27,366 nt of DNA. Origin: JALVIU01 sp964462295. Lineage in GTDB: Bacteria > Atribacterota > JALVIU01. The translations under genes and the position numbers were made by a program. Shown here piece by piece: positions 1-8,031 of this stretch (position 1 is the stretch's first letter; every line of letters begins with the position of its first letter). The stretch covers positions 1-27,366 of the forward strand of contig CAYWXH010000018.1 of NCBI GenBank assembly GCA_964462295.1, in the 5' to 3' direction. The notes under the pieces are model-generated. The model was not told the origin of the DNA. It saw nothing but the letters and a program-made list of their open reading frames with translations, and ran no database searches.

Positions 1-52
1 CGCCGATGGTACTGCAATCGTGAGGTTGTGGGAGAGTAGGTAACTGCCAGGA
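1..52 (+). rRNA. rrf: 5S ribosomal RNA, 3' end (partial)
   Basis: The first bases match the conserved 3' part of bacterial 5S rRNA: GCCGATGGTACTGC, followed by GTGGGAGAGTAGGT and CTGCCAGG. The 5' part lies outside the window. The end is placed at about 52 because the final CTGCCAGG would pair with the missing 5' strand; an error of a few bases is possible. A tRNA gene begins about 7 bases downstream, so this is the tail of an rRNA operon carrying distal tRNAs. Confidence 0.9.
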
Positions 53-58
53 ATTCGA

Positions 59-144
59 GCCGGAGTGGCGGAACAGGCAGACGCATCGGACTTAAAATCC
101 GGTGGGTGGCAACACCCGTGCCGGTTCGATTCCGGCCTCCGGCA
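59..144 (+). tRNA. tRNA-Leu (anticodon UAA)
   Basis: A full class II tRNA cloverleaf can be folded. The acceptor GCCGGAG pairs with CTCCGGC at 137-143, with discriminator A144. The D stem is GCG/CGC. The anticodon stem TCGGA/TCCGG holds the loop CTTAAAA with anticodon TAA at 93-95. A long variable arm (GGGTG gcaa CACCC) and the T stem GCCGG/CCGGC follow. The long variable arm and A73 fit leucine. CCA is not encoded, so it must be added after transcription. Confidence 0.96.
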
Positions 145-168
145 TAGTAAAAGACTGAAAAATATTGA

Positions 169-242
<74 letters not shown>

Positions 243-254
243 TTTTTTGTATAT

Positions 255-327
255 GGCGGTGTAGCTCAGGTGGTAGAGCATGCGGCTCATACCCGCAGTG
301 TCCTGGGTTCGAGTCCCCGCACCGCCA
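255..327 (+). tRNA. tRNA with CAU anticodon, probably elongator tRNA-Met
   Basis: The acceptor GGCGGTG pairs with CACCGCC at 320-326, with A73 at 327. The D arm is GAGC-type, and the anticodon stem TGCGG/CCGCA holds the loop CTCATAC. The acceptor, D arm and CATACCCG segment recall the B. subtilis elongator tRNA-Met (from memory). A CAU anticodon could also belong to tRNA-Ile2, the TilS substrate, and the tilS gene follows immediately, so the assignment is not certain. The T stem CTGGG/CCCCG has one U-C mismatch (50-64). CCA is not encoded. Confidence 0.85.
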
Positions 328-355
328 TTTTTTATTTCTTAAGGAAGTGTATAAT

Positions 356-1822
356 TTGCCATCTTTTTTATTTGAAAATATTTTTCAAAAAATAGAATCT
401 AAATCCCTCATTTCTCCTCATGATAATATACTTATAGCCTTATCAGGTGGCCCTGATTCTGTCTTTTTGTTTTATTTTTTGCTTTATCTCCAAAAAAAAA
501 TAGATTTTAATATAGGAATAGCTCATTTAAATCACCTTTTAAGGGGTAAAGAAGCTGAAAGAGACCAATTATTTTGCAAAAAACTTTCAGAGCAACATTC
601 ACTCCCATTTTTTACTGATTGGATTGATGTGAAGGCTTATGCAAGAGAAAAAGGACTTTCTATAGAAGATGCTGCACGAAAAAAAAGATACGACTTTCTT
701 TTAAAAATAGCGAGAGTGCATAACTACAATAAGATTGCTACTGCTCATACCCTTGATGATCTTGTTGAAACTTTTTTTATGAGAATAGCGAGAGGTACAG
801 GGATATTTGGCTTAAAGGGAATTCCTTTTATTCGACAGGAAGGCAATATAGATATAATCCGTCCACTGTTAGAAGTTTCAAAGGATGATATCTTAAATTA
901 CCTAAATAAAGAAAATATTTCATACATGATAGATTCTACAAATTTTTCTGAAAGATATCTACGAAATTATATAAGACACAATATTTTACCTTTATTTTTG
1001 AGTATAAATCCTAAGTTAAAAAAACACATCTTAAATTTATCTATTCAGGCAGGAGAGGTCGAGACTTTTCTAAAATATGAAATAGATAAAAATTTTAATT
1101 CAATTTTGATGTATCACTCAAAGACCGAGAGAATAATAAAATTAGATATAAAAAGATTAAATGAGATTCCTGAATTTTTAAAGGGTTTTATCTTGCGAAA
1201 AGGCATTGAATTATTATCTGATTCTATAGGAGGTATTTATACTGAACATATCGATAAGATTTTAAATATAATAAAATATTCAAAAGGAGAAAAAGATTAC
1301 TTTTTGCCTAATGATTTACGAGTAAAAAGAACCTATAACTATCTTTTCTTATATAAAAATACCCCTTACATATTTAAGGAAAGGCCTTTTTTTAAATATA
1401 AATTACATATTGGTAAAGAGTTTCATTTGAAAGATATAGGAATACATATTCACGTTTTCTCTTCATCTACAGTCCCTAAGAATTGCTCTTTTGACATTAT
1501 CTATAAATTGCCGTATAATATTTTTAAAGAAGGTTTAATTTTAAGAAATCGACAAAATGGAGATAGATTTAATGGTAAGAAATTGAAAAAAATCTTTATA
1601 GATAGAAAAGTTCCACGATATTTAAGAGATAAGATTCCTATAATAGCTTTGGATAATAAAGTTTTAACAGTAATAGGTATATTAGGCTATAAACAGAAAG
1701 AGAAACTGAAAAACTATGTACTTGTAGGGGTAAAATTTGAGAGAGGAGGAATTTTATGGAACGAGTTGTGGAAGAGATCCTTATCTCAGAAGAAGAGATT
1801 CAAAAAAGAATTAGACAATTAG
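356..1822 (+). CDS. tilS: tRNA(Ile)-lysidine synthetase TilS
   Basis: TilS uses ATP and lysine to convert C34 of tRNA-Ile(CAU) to lysidine, so that the tRNA reads AUA as isoleucine. The N-terminal N-type ATP pyrophosphatase domain shows the PP-loop motif SGGPDS at residues 30-35, followed by HLNHLLRGKEA, SIEDAARKKRY and ATAHTLDD segments typical of the family. The C-terminal third carries the TilS C-terminal domain (LRNRQNGDRF region). About 488 residues is slightly long for the family. I prefer TTG at 356 because AAGGAAG (341-347) lies 8 bases upstream; a GTG at 347 is also open but sits on the SD itself. The 3' end overlaps hpt by 67 bases. The gene starts 28 bases after the CAU tRNA with no terminator between. 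Confidence 0.95.
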   Translation: MPSFLFENIFQKIESKSLISPHDNILIALSGGPDSVFLFYFLLYLQKKIDFNIGIAHLNHLLRGKEAERDQLFCKKLSEQHSLPFFTDWIDVKAYAREKGLSIEDAARKKRYDFLLKIARVHNYNKIATAHTLDDLVETFFMRIARGTGIFGLKGIPFIRQEGNIDIIRPLLEVSKDDILNYLNKENISYMIDSTNFSERYLRNYIRHNILPLFLSINPKLKKHILNLSIQAGEVETFLKYEIDKNFNSILMYHSKTERIIKLDIKRLNEIPEFLKGFILRKGIELLSDSIGGIYTEHIDKILNIIKYSKGEKDYFLPNDLRVKRTYNYLFLYKNTPYIFKERPFFKYKLHIGKEFHLKDIGIHIHVFSSSTVPKNCSFDIIYKLPYNIFKEGLILRNRQNGDRFNGKKLKKIFIDRKVPRYLRDKIPIIALDNKVLTVIGILGYKQKEKLKNYVLVGVKFERGGILWNELWKRSLSQKKRFKKELDN

Positions 1823-2301
1823 GAGAAAAAATTACACAAGATTATGAAGGTAAGGAAATATTAGCTGTTTGTGTATTAAAAGGTGCATCTATTTTTATGG
1901 CAGACCTTGTAAGATATATTAAAGTTCCATTAAAATTTGATTTTATTGCGGTATCAAGTTATGGAAATTCCACTTTTTCATTAGGTGCAGTAAAGATATT
2001 AAAGGATATAGACCAAGATATAGCAGGAAAAGATGTGTTGCTTGTGGAAGATATAGTAGATACAGGGTATACCCTTACCTATCTAAGAAGAATTTTCCAG
2101 GCAAGAAACCCCAGGTCTCTTAAGGTTTGTACTCTTTTAAGTAAGCCAAGTAGAAGAAAAGTAGATGTAGATGTGGAATACTGTGGCTTTGAAGTACCAG
2201 ATAAATTTGTAGTAGGATACGGGCTTGATTTTAGAGGTTATTATCGAAATTATCCCTATATTTTCACTTTAAAGGAAGAAATATATAGACAGGAAATATG
2301 A
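1756..2301 (+). CDS. hpt: Hypoxanthine phosphoribosyltransferase
   Basis: This purine salvage enzyme transfers the phosphoribosyl group of PRPP to hypoxanthine (and usually guanine) to give IMP or GMP. The PRPP-binding motif lies at residues 97-106 (VEDIVDTGYT), preceded by the flexible-loop segment SSYGNSTFSLG near 67-78. The 181-residue length is normal for bacterial HPRT. The ATG at 1756 has GAGGAGG at 1741-1747. The gene starts inside the end of tilS in another frame, which suggests translational coupling. The order tilS-hpt-ftsH is a conserved block in Firmicutes and relatives. An adenine deaminase is encoded downstream on the other strand (6322-8031), and its product hypoxanthine would be a substrate for this enzyme. 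Confidence 0.95.
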   Translation: MERVVEEILISEEEIQKRIRQLGEKITQDYEGKEILAVCVLKGASIFMADLVRYIKVPLKFDFIAVSSYGNSTFSLGAVKILKDIDQDIAGKDVLLVEDIVDTGYTLTYLRRIFQARNPRSLKVCTLLSKPSRRKVDVDVEYCGFEVPDKFVVGYGLDFRGYYRNYPYIFTLKEEIYRQEI

Positions 2302-2355
2302 GTTATGATAATATAAGGTTTGTAGAAAATACAATAGAGAAGATAGAGGTGTAAA

Positions 2356-4188
2356 GTGAATAATTTTAAGAATAACAAAAGCTTTAGAGGCATTGGCTTA
2401 TATCTTTTATTAGGCATAATTCTCATATCTATATTGAGTTCTTTTTTAGAACCTCAACAAGATAGAAATATAATAAAACTTTCCTATAGCCAGTTTCTTT
2501 CAAATTTAGAACATAATAGAATAAAAAAGGTTATAATTTCTCAAGATACTATACTAGGAATCTTTGAAGATGGTAACAAATTTACTACATATATTCCAAA
2601 TGACCCGGAGCTTATAAAACTTTTAAAACAAAAAGAGGTAGAAATTGAGGTAAGACCACCTGCAGAGCCTTCGTGGTGGTTAAGATTTTTGACTTCCATC
2701 TTTCCTACCCTTTTGTTTATAGGCTTTTGGATAATATGGTTCCAACAGATGCAAGGTGGTGGAGGAAAGGTAATGTCCTTTGCAAAAAGCAAGGCAAAAC
2801 TTGTATCAGGTGATAAAAAAAAGGTTACATTTAAAGATGTGGCAGGAATTGATGAGGCAAAGGAAGAGGTAGTAGAGGTAGTAGAGTTTTTAAAAAATCC
2901 TCATAAGTTTATAAAACTCGGTGCTAAGATTCCAAAGGGCATACTTTTATATGGACCTCCAGGAAGCGGAAAAACTCTTCTTGCACGTGCTATTGCAGGA
3001 GAAGCAGATGTTCCATTTTTTAGTATAAGTGGTTCTGATTTTGTAGAGATGTTTGTCGGAGTAGGTGCAGCGAGAGTGAGAGACCTTTTTGAGCAGGCAA
3101 AAAGGAATGCTCCATGTATTGTATTTATAGATGAGATAGATGCTGTGGGTAGGCAAAGAGGTGCAGGACTTGGAGGAGGTCATGATGAAAGAGAACAAAC
3201 CCTAAATCAGTTATTAGTGGAAATGGATGGATTTGACCAGAGTAAGGGTATAATTCTTATAGCTGCAACAAATAGGCCTGATGTATTAGACCCTGCACTT
3301 TTGCGTCCGGGGAGATTTGATAGGCATATAGTTGTAGATAGACCTGATATAAAAGGGAGAGAGGAGATTTTAAAAATTCATGTAAGGGGAAAGCCATTAG
3401 CAGATGATGTAGATCTTAAGGTTTTAGCAAGGAGAACTCCAGGTTTTGTTGGATCCGATCTTGCTAATCTTGTGAATGAGGCAGCTATATTGGCTTCTCG
3501 AAAAAATAAGACAATAATAGAAATGGAAGATTTTGAAGAGGCTATTGATAGAGTAATTGCAGGTCCTGAAAGAAAGAGTCGTGTTATAAGTGAACGAGAG
3601 AAAAAAATTATTGCATTTCATGAGGCAGGACATGCCCTTGTGGCAAAGATGCTACCAAATACTGATCCCGTGCACAAGGTTTCTATTATACCAAGAGGAA
3701 TGGGGGCATTAGGATATACACTTCAATTGCCCACAGAAGATAAGTATATAGTAACAAAGTCAGAGCTTTTAGAAAAGCTGTCTGTCTTGCTTGGGGGGAG
3801 AGTAGCAGAAGAATTTGAATTTTCAGAGATGAGTACAGGTGCACAAAATGATTTGGAAAGAGCTACAAATATAGCAAGGGAAATGGTAACAAGATATGGT
3901 ATGAGCTCATTGGGTCCAATTACTCTGGGCAAAAAGCATGAGCAGGTATTCCTTGGGAGAGATATTGCAGAGGATAGGAATTACAGTGATGCTATAGCCT
4001 TTAAAATAGACCAGGAGATTAGAAATATAATAGAAGATGCATATAAGAGGGCAAGGGAAATCATAGAAGAAAATGCCGACAAACTTAGACATATAGCAGA
4101 AAAGTTATTAGAAAAAGAAGTTTTGGAAGGAAAAGAATTAGACGAAATTATAGATAATAGTGATAATCCTGTTCCTTCTTTTGCTTAA
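2356..4188 (+). CDS. ftsH: ATP-dependent zinc metalloprotease FtsH
   Basis: FtsH is a membrane-anchored hexameric AAA+ protease that degrades misfolded membrane proteins and short-lived regulators. Two membrane segments (about residues 13-31 and 110-129) flank a short extracytoplasmic domain. The AAA module has Walker A GPPGSGKT (200-207), pore-loop FVG (about 233-235), Walker B VFIDEID (256-262) and the second region of homology with RPGRFDR (about 317-323). The protease domain has zinc motif HEAGH (422-426), with a likely third ligand Asp at about 499 (TGAQNDLERAT). The 610-residue length is typical. The start is GTG at 2356, preceded by GAGGTG. It lies 54 bases after hpt and 15 bases before the next gene. 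Confidence 0.98.
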   Translation: MNNFKNNKSFRGIGLYLLLGIILISILSSFLEPQQDRNIIKLSYSQFLSNLEHNRIKKVIISQDTILGIFEDGNKFTTYIPNDPELIKLLKQKEVEIEVRPPAEPSWWLRFLTSIFPTLLFIGFWIIWFQQMQGGGGKVMSFAKSKAKLVSGDKKKVTFKDVAGIDEAKEEVVEVVEFLKNPHKFIKLGAKIPKGILLYGPPGSGKTLLARAIAGEADVPFFSISGSDFVEMFVGVGAARVRDLFEQAKRNAPCIVFIDEIDAVGRQRGAGLGGGHDEREQTLNQLLVEMDGFDQSKGIILIAATNRPDVLDPALLRPGRFDRHIVVDRPDIKGREEILKIHVRGKPLADDVDLKVLARRTPGFVGSDLANLVNEAAILASRKNKTIIEMEDFEEAIDRVIAGPERKSRVISEREKKIIAFHEAGHALVAKMLPNTDPVHKVSIIPRGMGALGYTLQLPTEDKYIVTKSELLEKLSVLLGGRVAEEFEFSEMSTGAQNDLERATNIAREMVTRYGMSSLGPITLGKKHEQVFLGRDIAEDRNYSDAIAFKIDQEIRNIIEDAYKRAREIIEENADKLRHIAEKLLEKEVLEGKELDEIIDNSDNPVPSFA

Positions 4189-4203
4189 AAAGGGGTGAGT
4201 TTT

Positions 4204-4722
4204 ATGGAAAAAGAGGCTTTAATTATAGTGGATATGATAAATGATTTTGTGCATCCCGATGGTGTTTTATATGTACAGGAAAGTGAAAAGATTATTCCAT
4301 TTATCAAAAATAAGATAAGAGAATTTAAAGAAAAAGATTTTCCGGTTATCTATGCTATAGATAATCATATGAAAGATGATAAGGAATTTGGTCTATTTCC
4401 TAAACATGCAATAAAAGGGACATGGGGTGCAAAAATAATAGAAGATCTTTTTCCAAAAGATGGAGACATTGTAATTTATAAAAGAAGATATCCTGCTTTT
4501 TTTGGCACAGATCTTGATCTTTTACTCAGGGAGATAGGTATAAAAAAGATACATATAGTAGGAGTAGTTACTCATATTTGTATATTTTATACAGCAATAT
4601 ATGGAAGATTGTTAGAATATGAGGTTACAGTTTACAAAGATGGTATTTACGATTTTGACGAAGAACTCCATAATATGGCAATTTCACAGCTTAAAGAGGT
4701 ATGGGGGGTAAAGATACTATAG
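4204..4722 (+). CDS. Cysteine hydrolase, isochorismatase/nicotinamidase fold
   Basis: The protein has the cysteine hydrolase fold shared by nicotinamidase, isochorismatase and related amidases. The catalytic triad is visible: Asp10 in VDMINDF, Lys93 in YKRRYPAFFGTD and Cys126 in GVVTHICIFYTA. The usual T-D-x-C sequence before the nucleophile reads T-H-I-C here, so the exact substrate cannot be assigned. Nicotinamidase (NAD salvage) is a reasonable guess, supported only by family knowledge and the 172-residue length. ATG at 4204 is chosen over GTG at 4195 because GGGGTGAG (4192-4199) is the ribosome binding site and contains that GTG. It overlaps the phosphatase gene downstream by 22 bases. 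Confidence 0.87.
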   Translation: MEKEALIIVDMINDFVHPDGVLYVQESEKIIPFIKNKIREFKEKDFPVIYAIDNHMKDDKEFGLFPKHAIKGTWGAKIIEDLFPKDGDIVIYKRRYPAFFGTDLDLLLREIGIKKIHIVGVVTHICIFYTAIYGRLLEYEVTVYKDGIYDFDEELHNMAISQLKEVWGVKIL

Positions 4723-5366
4723 ATCATAAAATTTTTGTAATAGGGGATATTCATGGGGAGAGGCAAAAGGCCGTATCTTTTATAGAAACTTTACCTTTTG
4801 CCTCTCAAGATTTAGTAATATTTTTAGGTGATTATATAGATAGAGGTCATGATTCAAGGGGGATGATAGATTATTTAATAAAATTTAGAAAAAAGCATCT
4901 AAATACAATATTTCTAAAAGGTAACCATGAAGATATGTTCCTTTCTTTTATAGATAATGCCTTTTCTGAAGAAGTATATTTTTATAATGGGGGAGAGGCT
5001 ACATTGAGAAGTTATGATATACCTTCTTCTGAATATCAATATGCAAAAAGATATATCCCATATGAACATTTAGAATTTTTAAATAAATTACCACTATATT
5101 ATGAAACCAAGGACTATATATTTGTGCATGCAGGGCTTCGTCCAGGAATCCCTTTGCAAGAGCAAGACCCAGAGGACCTCTTATGGATAAGATATGAATT
5201 TATATATTCTGATTTTAATTTTGGAAAAAGAGTAATCTTCGGTCATACAGTGGTTGAAGAACCTCTTGTCATGAAAAATAAGATAGGTATTGATACAGGC
5301 TTGGTCTTTGGTGGAAAACTTACCGCTTTAGAACTTCCTTCTATTAAGTTTTATTTTTCTGATTGA
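4701..5366 (+). CDS. Calcineurin-like metallophosphatase, PrpA/ApaH-type
   Basis: The metallophosphoesterase signature is complete: GDIHGE (15-20), GDYIDRG (43-49), GNHED (74-78), then VHAGLRPG (about residue 138) and a FGHT metal-binding segment. These residues ligate the dinuclear metal centre used for phosphoester hydrolysis. The 221-residue size and the motif set resemble bacterial serine/threonine phosphatases of the PrpA/PphA and diadenosine tetraphosphatase group; the substrate cannot be told from sequence. ATG at 4701 is the only in-frame start, since a TAA lies 9 bases upstream. GAGG at 4696-4699 is almost touching it, so translation probably depends on coupling to the overlapping upstream gene. 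The gene converges with the gene ending at 5381, with only 14 bases between them. Confidence 0.9.
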   Translation: MGGKDTIDHKIFVIGDIHGERQKAVSFIETLPFASQDLVIFLGDYIDRGHDSRGMIDYLIKFRKKHLNTIFLKGNHEDMFLSFIDNAFSEEVYFYNGGEATLRSYDIPSSEYQYAKRYIPYEHLEFLNKLPLYYETKDYIFVHAGLRPGIPLQEQDPEDLLWIRYEFIYSDFNFGKRVIFGHTVVEEPLVMKNKIGIDTGLVFGGKLTALELPSIKFYFSD

Positions 5367-5380
5367 TACAAAAGCTAAAG

Positions 5381-6325
5381 TTATTCTGCTTCATGCCTTA
5401 TTATTCCAATATTTCTAGGAACAATTATATCTCCAGTTATAGTAATTTTCATTGTTATCTTTATAAAGTTTTTATATTTTATTTGGATTTCCTTTCTTTC
5501 CCCTGGTTTAATATAAAAACTTTGAGCTTCTCTATTAATCTCCATTATCTCAATGGGAGAATTCCCCTGGTTTTCTATATAGATACTTTCATCTTTTGCC
5601 AAAATTTTTATATCTTTAAATATTGTTTCATTTTCTGGTAAGATTTTTACCTTTATAATATAAGAATAATTTACATCAAGCACTTCTAAAAAATCCTTGG
5701 TATATTCTTTAAAAATACCAGGATATTCTTTGTATTCATCTCCATCTTTTATCTCTAAAACAACTTTTTCCCCTATAATTTTTTCTAAAAGGCCGTCATA
5801 AGAAGAGGTAGGAACAAGAAGTTGAGATATTTTAGATGAATAACCCTTTTGACTTGGAAGATTTTGAGGTACTTTACTTAGTACTCTTCCAAGGGTAAGA
5901 CTTAGAGCTTCTTTTATTACATCTGATGCAATAATTACTATGTTATAAAGATACCTTTTTAGTTTTCTTATAATATTAGGTCTATATGTCCGCTCTATCT
6001 CTCTTTCTCTTTTTTTCTTTTGGTCCTCACTAAGTTCTGTGACCTCTCTTGTAAGGGCTATAATCTCTCCAAATTCTTGTTTATAAAATAAATAACTTAA
6101 TTCTTTAAAGTCTTTTTCTTTTTTTGGTTTTTTATATCGTATATAAAACCCTGTGCTTTCAGGATAAAAATCCCCCCATACTGCCTTGTCTTTCGTAATT
6201 ACAGTAACAGGATACCGTGAAAAATCTCTAAAACACCTGTTTGTCCTCTTTCCACCCAGATATGTAATAAATACAGTGATAATAATAAAAATAAATAAAG
6301 AAATAAGAAAAGATAAGTTTATCAT
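5381..6325 (-). CDS. Unrecognised membrane-anchored protein
   Basis: I do not recognise a family with confidence. The 314-residue product has one N-terminal membrane segment (about residues 4-23) followed by positive charges, so the rest could be cytoplasmic. A charged, possibly coiled stretch (about 95-125, Glu/Lys/Arg rich) is followed by a segment at 175-220 with the pattern LLEKIIGEKVVLEI...GIFKEYTKDFLEVLDV, which looks like a small beta barrel of the Sm/PRC type. The final third is beta-rich (IYIENQGNSPIEIMEI, then a PGERKEIQIKY turn), like an Ig-type sandwich. Its ATG overlaps the adenine deaminase stop by 4 bases, making it the last gene of the lgt-ade operon. Function unknown. Confidence 0.8.
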   Translation of the reverse strand: MINLSFLISLFIFIIITVFITYLGGKRTNRCFRDFSRYPVTVITKDKAVWGDFYPESTGFYIRYKKPKKEKDFKELSYLFYKQEFGEIIALTREVTELSEDQKKKREREIERTYRPNIIRKLKRYLYNIVIIASDVIKEALSLTLGRVLSKVPQNLPSQKGYSSKISQLLVPTSSYDGLLEKIIGEKVVLEIKDGDEYKEYPGIFKEYTKDFLEVLDVNYSYIIKVKILPENETIFKDIKILAKDESIYIENQGNSPIEIMEINREAQSFYIKPGERKEIQIKYKNFIKITMKITITGDIIVPRNIGIIRHEAE

Positions 6326-8031
6326 GTAGAGCCCCCCTTTATTACCGAAATTAATTTCCTTTTTTCTGTATCTACAAGCCCTTTATCACTTATCTTATAA
6401 AAGGGGGATACAGAAAGGGTAAGGAGTGTGATTATCTGTGTTGGATTTTTATGTCTTATTCCTATATTTATAAGTATTTCTTTAAGTTTTTGGAAATTTC
6501 TTACTATTTCTTCCCCATTTGTATTGGATAAAAGCCCATATACGGGAAGGGGAAGGAAAAAAATTATTTTATCATCGATAGCTACTGCAATCCCTCCTCC
6601 CTCTTTTACTACTTTATTTGCAGCTATTACCATGTCTTTAGTATTTTTTCCTAATACAGTAAGTGGATGTGAGTCATGAGAATAGGTAGTGGCTAAGGCT
6701 CCTCTTTTCGGCCCTAGATTTTTTATAAATCCCATAGTTTTATGGCTCCCATTTCTTGATTCAACAAAAATCATAGATACTTCATCTTTTAGAATAGGAG
6801 ATCTATTTTCAAATTTTAGTGTAACCTCTTCTAAATGTGTTAAACTATTTTTGTCATTAAAAGAAACTGCATTTACTCTGTAGCTTCCATCTTTTATTGA
6901 GAATTTAAGGTCATCCTCTGTAATTTTCTCTATAAAGATATAGCTTTTATATATGTTTGAACTTTTTTGTGTCTTTATTTTATCCTTGTATACAAACCTT
7001 CCTTCCTCTGCTGCAAGTGCCCCCTTAAAATAGACAAGATATGGCTTTATATCGTCTATATCTTTTGACAAAAAGAAATTTGCCTCTCTTCCAGGCGAGA
7101 TTGCTCCTATATTACACTTTCTTATTCTCTTTGCTGCTCTAATCGTGGCAGATGCCAAGACTTCATAGGGAGAAAGCCCCATGGAGATAGCTTTATTTAT
7201 AATAAAAAGCAAGTGTCCATCTAAAATTTTATCTGGAGGGACATCATCTGTTACAAATAAGATGTGTTCAAGGCTTCTTCTCTCTTTTAGATAAGAAATA
7301 TTTTCCTTTGTTAAAGATTTGTCTTGTATCTGAACCCAAACACCCTTTCGTAATTCTTCTTCAATCTTTTTAGGGTCTGCAAGTGTATGATCAGAGGTAA
7401 TCCCAAAAGAAAGATAAGTAGATAACTCCATCCCAGATAGAGTAGGGACATGTCCATCTATTATTATATCATATTCTCTTGCCTTTTTTAAGATATTTAA
7501 AAGCCTTTTATTTTTTGATATTAATCCTTTATAGTCCATTACTTCCCCTAGTGCTATTACCTCTTTTTTTGATAAAAGATGAGAGATTTCTTTATCTGTA
7601 AAGGTAAAATTAGGTGTCTCTATATCTTTATCTGTAGCAGGAACACAGCTTGGAGCTGCAATATATATGTTCAGAGGAAGAGTTTTGGTGTTTTTGTATA
7701 TATTTTCAAATCCTTCTATTCCTCCTACATTTGCTATTTCATGAAAGTCCCAAAGTATGGTGCTTAATCCATGAGGTACGGTGAGTTCTGCAAATATTTT
7801 TGGGGTAACAAAAGTACTTTCTATGTGCATATGTGTATCAATTAACCCTGGGATAGCATATGACTTGTTGCCATCTACTATTTCTTTTGAATTTTTTTCT
7901 ATCTTGGGGCTTGGGTCCCCTTCTTCTGTAAGTATAAATATTCCATTAGAAATAGTAACATAACCATATGTAGCTTTTTTATTTATAACATCTACTATTT
8001 TTATATTTTTTATAAGTAGATCAAATTTCAT
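6322..8031 (-). CDS. ade: Adenine deaminase
   Basis: This amidohydrolase converts adenine to hypoxanthine and ammonia in purine salvage. Metal ligands are visible: His-Met-His at 67-69 in PGLIDTHMHIEST, Glu163 in LGEVMD, His194 in DGHVPTLSG and His215 in TSDHT, with an Asp in FVTDDVPP at about 260. The C-terminal region carries the Ade-specific domain, with GFIKNLGPKRGALATTYSHDSHPLTVLG and GGGIAVAIDD segments. The 569-residue length matches bacterial Ade. It overlaps the lgt end by 11 bases and the next gene by 4. Its product hypoxanthine would feed the hypoxanthine phosphoribosyltransferase at 1756-2301. Confidence 0.95.
   Translation of the reverse strand: MKFDLLIKNIKIVDVINKKATYGYVTISNGIFILTEEGDPSPKIEKNSKEIVDGNKSYAIPGLIDTHMHIESTFVTPKIFAELTVPHGLSTILWDFHEIANVGGIEGFENIYKNTKTLPLNIYIAAPSCVPATDKDIETPNFTFTDKEISHLLSKKEVIALGEVMDYKGLISKNKRLLNILKKAREYDIIIDGHVPTLSGMELSTYLSFGITSDHTLADPKKIEEELRKGVWVQIQDKSLTKENISYLKERRSLEHILFVTDDVPPDKILDGHLLFIINKAISMGLSPYEVLASATIRAAKRIRKCNIGAISPGREANFFLSKDIDDIKPYLVYFKGALAAEEGRFVYKDKIKTQKSSNIYKSYIFIEKITEDDLKFSIKDGSYRVNAVSFNDKNSLTHLEEVTLKFENRSPILKDEVSMIFVESRNGSHKTMGFIKNLGPKRGALATTYSHDSHPLTVLGKNTKDMVIAANKVVKEGGGIAVAIDDKIIFFLPLPVYGLLSNTNGEEIVRNFQKLKEILINIGIRHKNPTQIITLLTLSVSPFYKISDKGLVDTEKRKLISVIKGGST

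Noticed and set aside
347..355. GTG at 347 as the tilS start
   Set aside because: It is part of the AAGGAAGTG ribosome binding site itself; TTG at 356 has correct spacing. The difference is only three residues.
2541..4092. Several long antisense frames within ftsH
   Set aside because: They mirror a strongly conserved FtsH coding sequence, lack ribosome binding sites and have no recognisable domains.
5363..5641. 92-codon open frame on the + strand
   Set aside because: It lies antisense to the membrane protein gene at 5381-6325, has low-complexity Phe/Tyr/Ser composition and no ribosome binding site, so it is a shadow frame.
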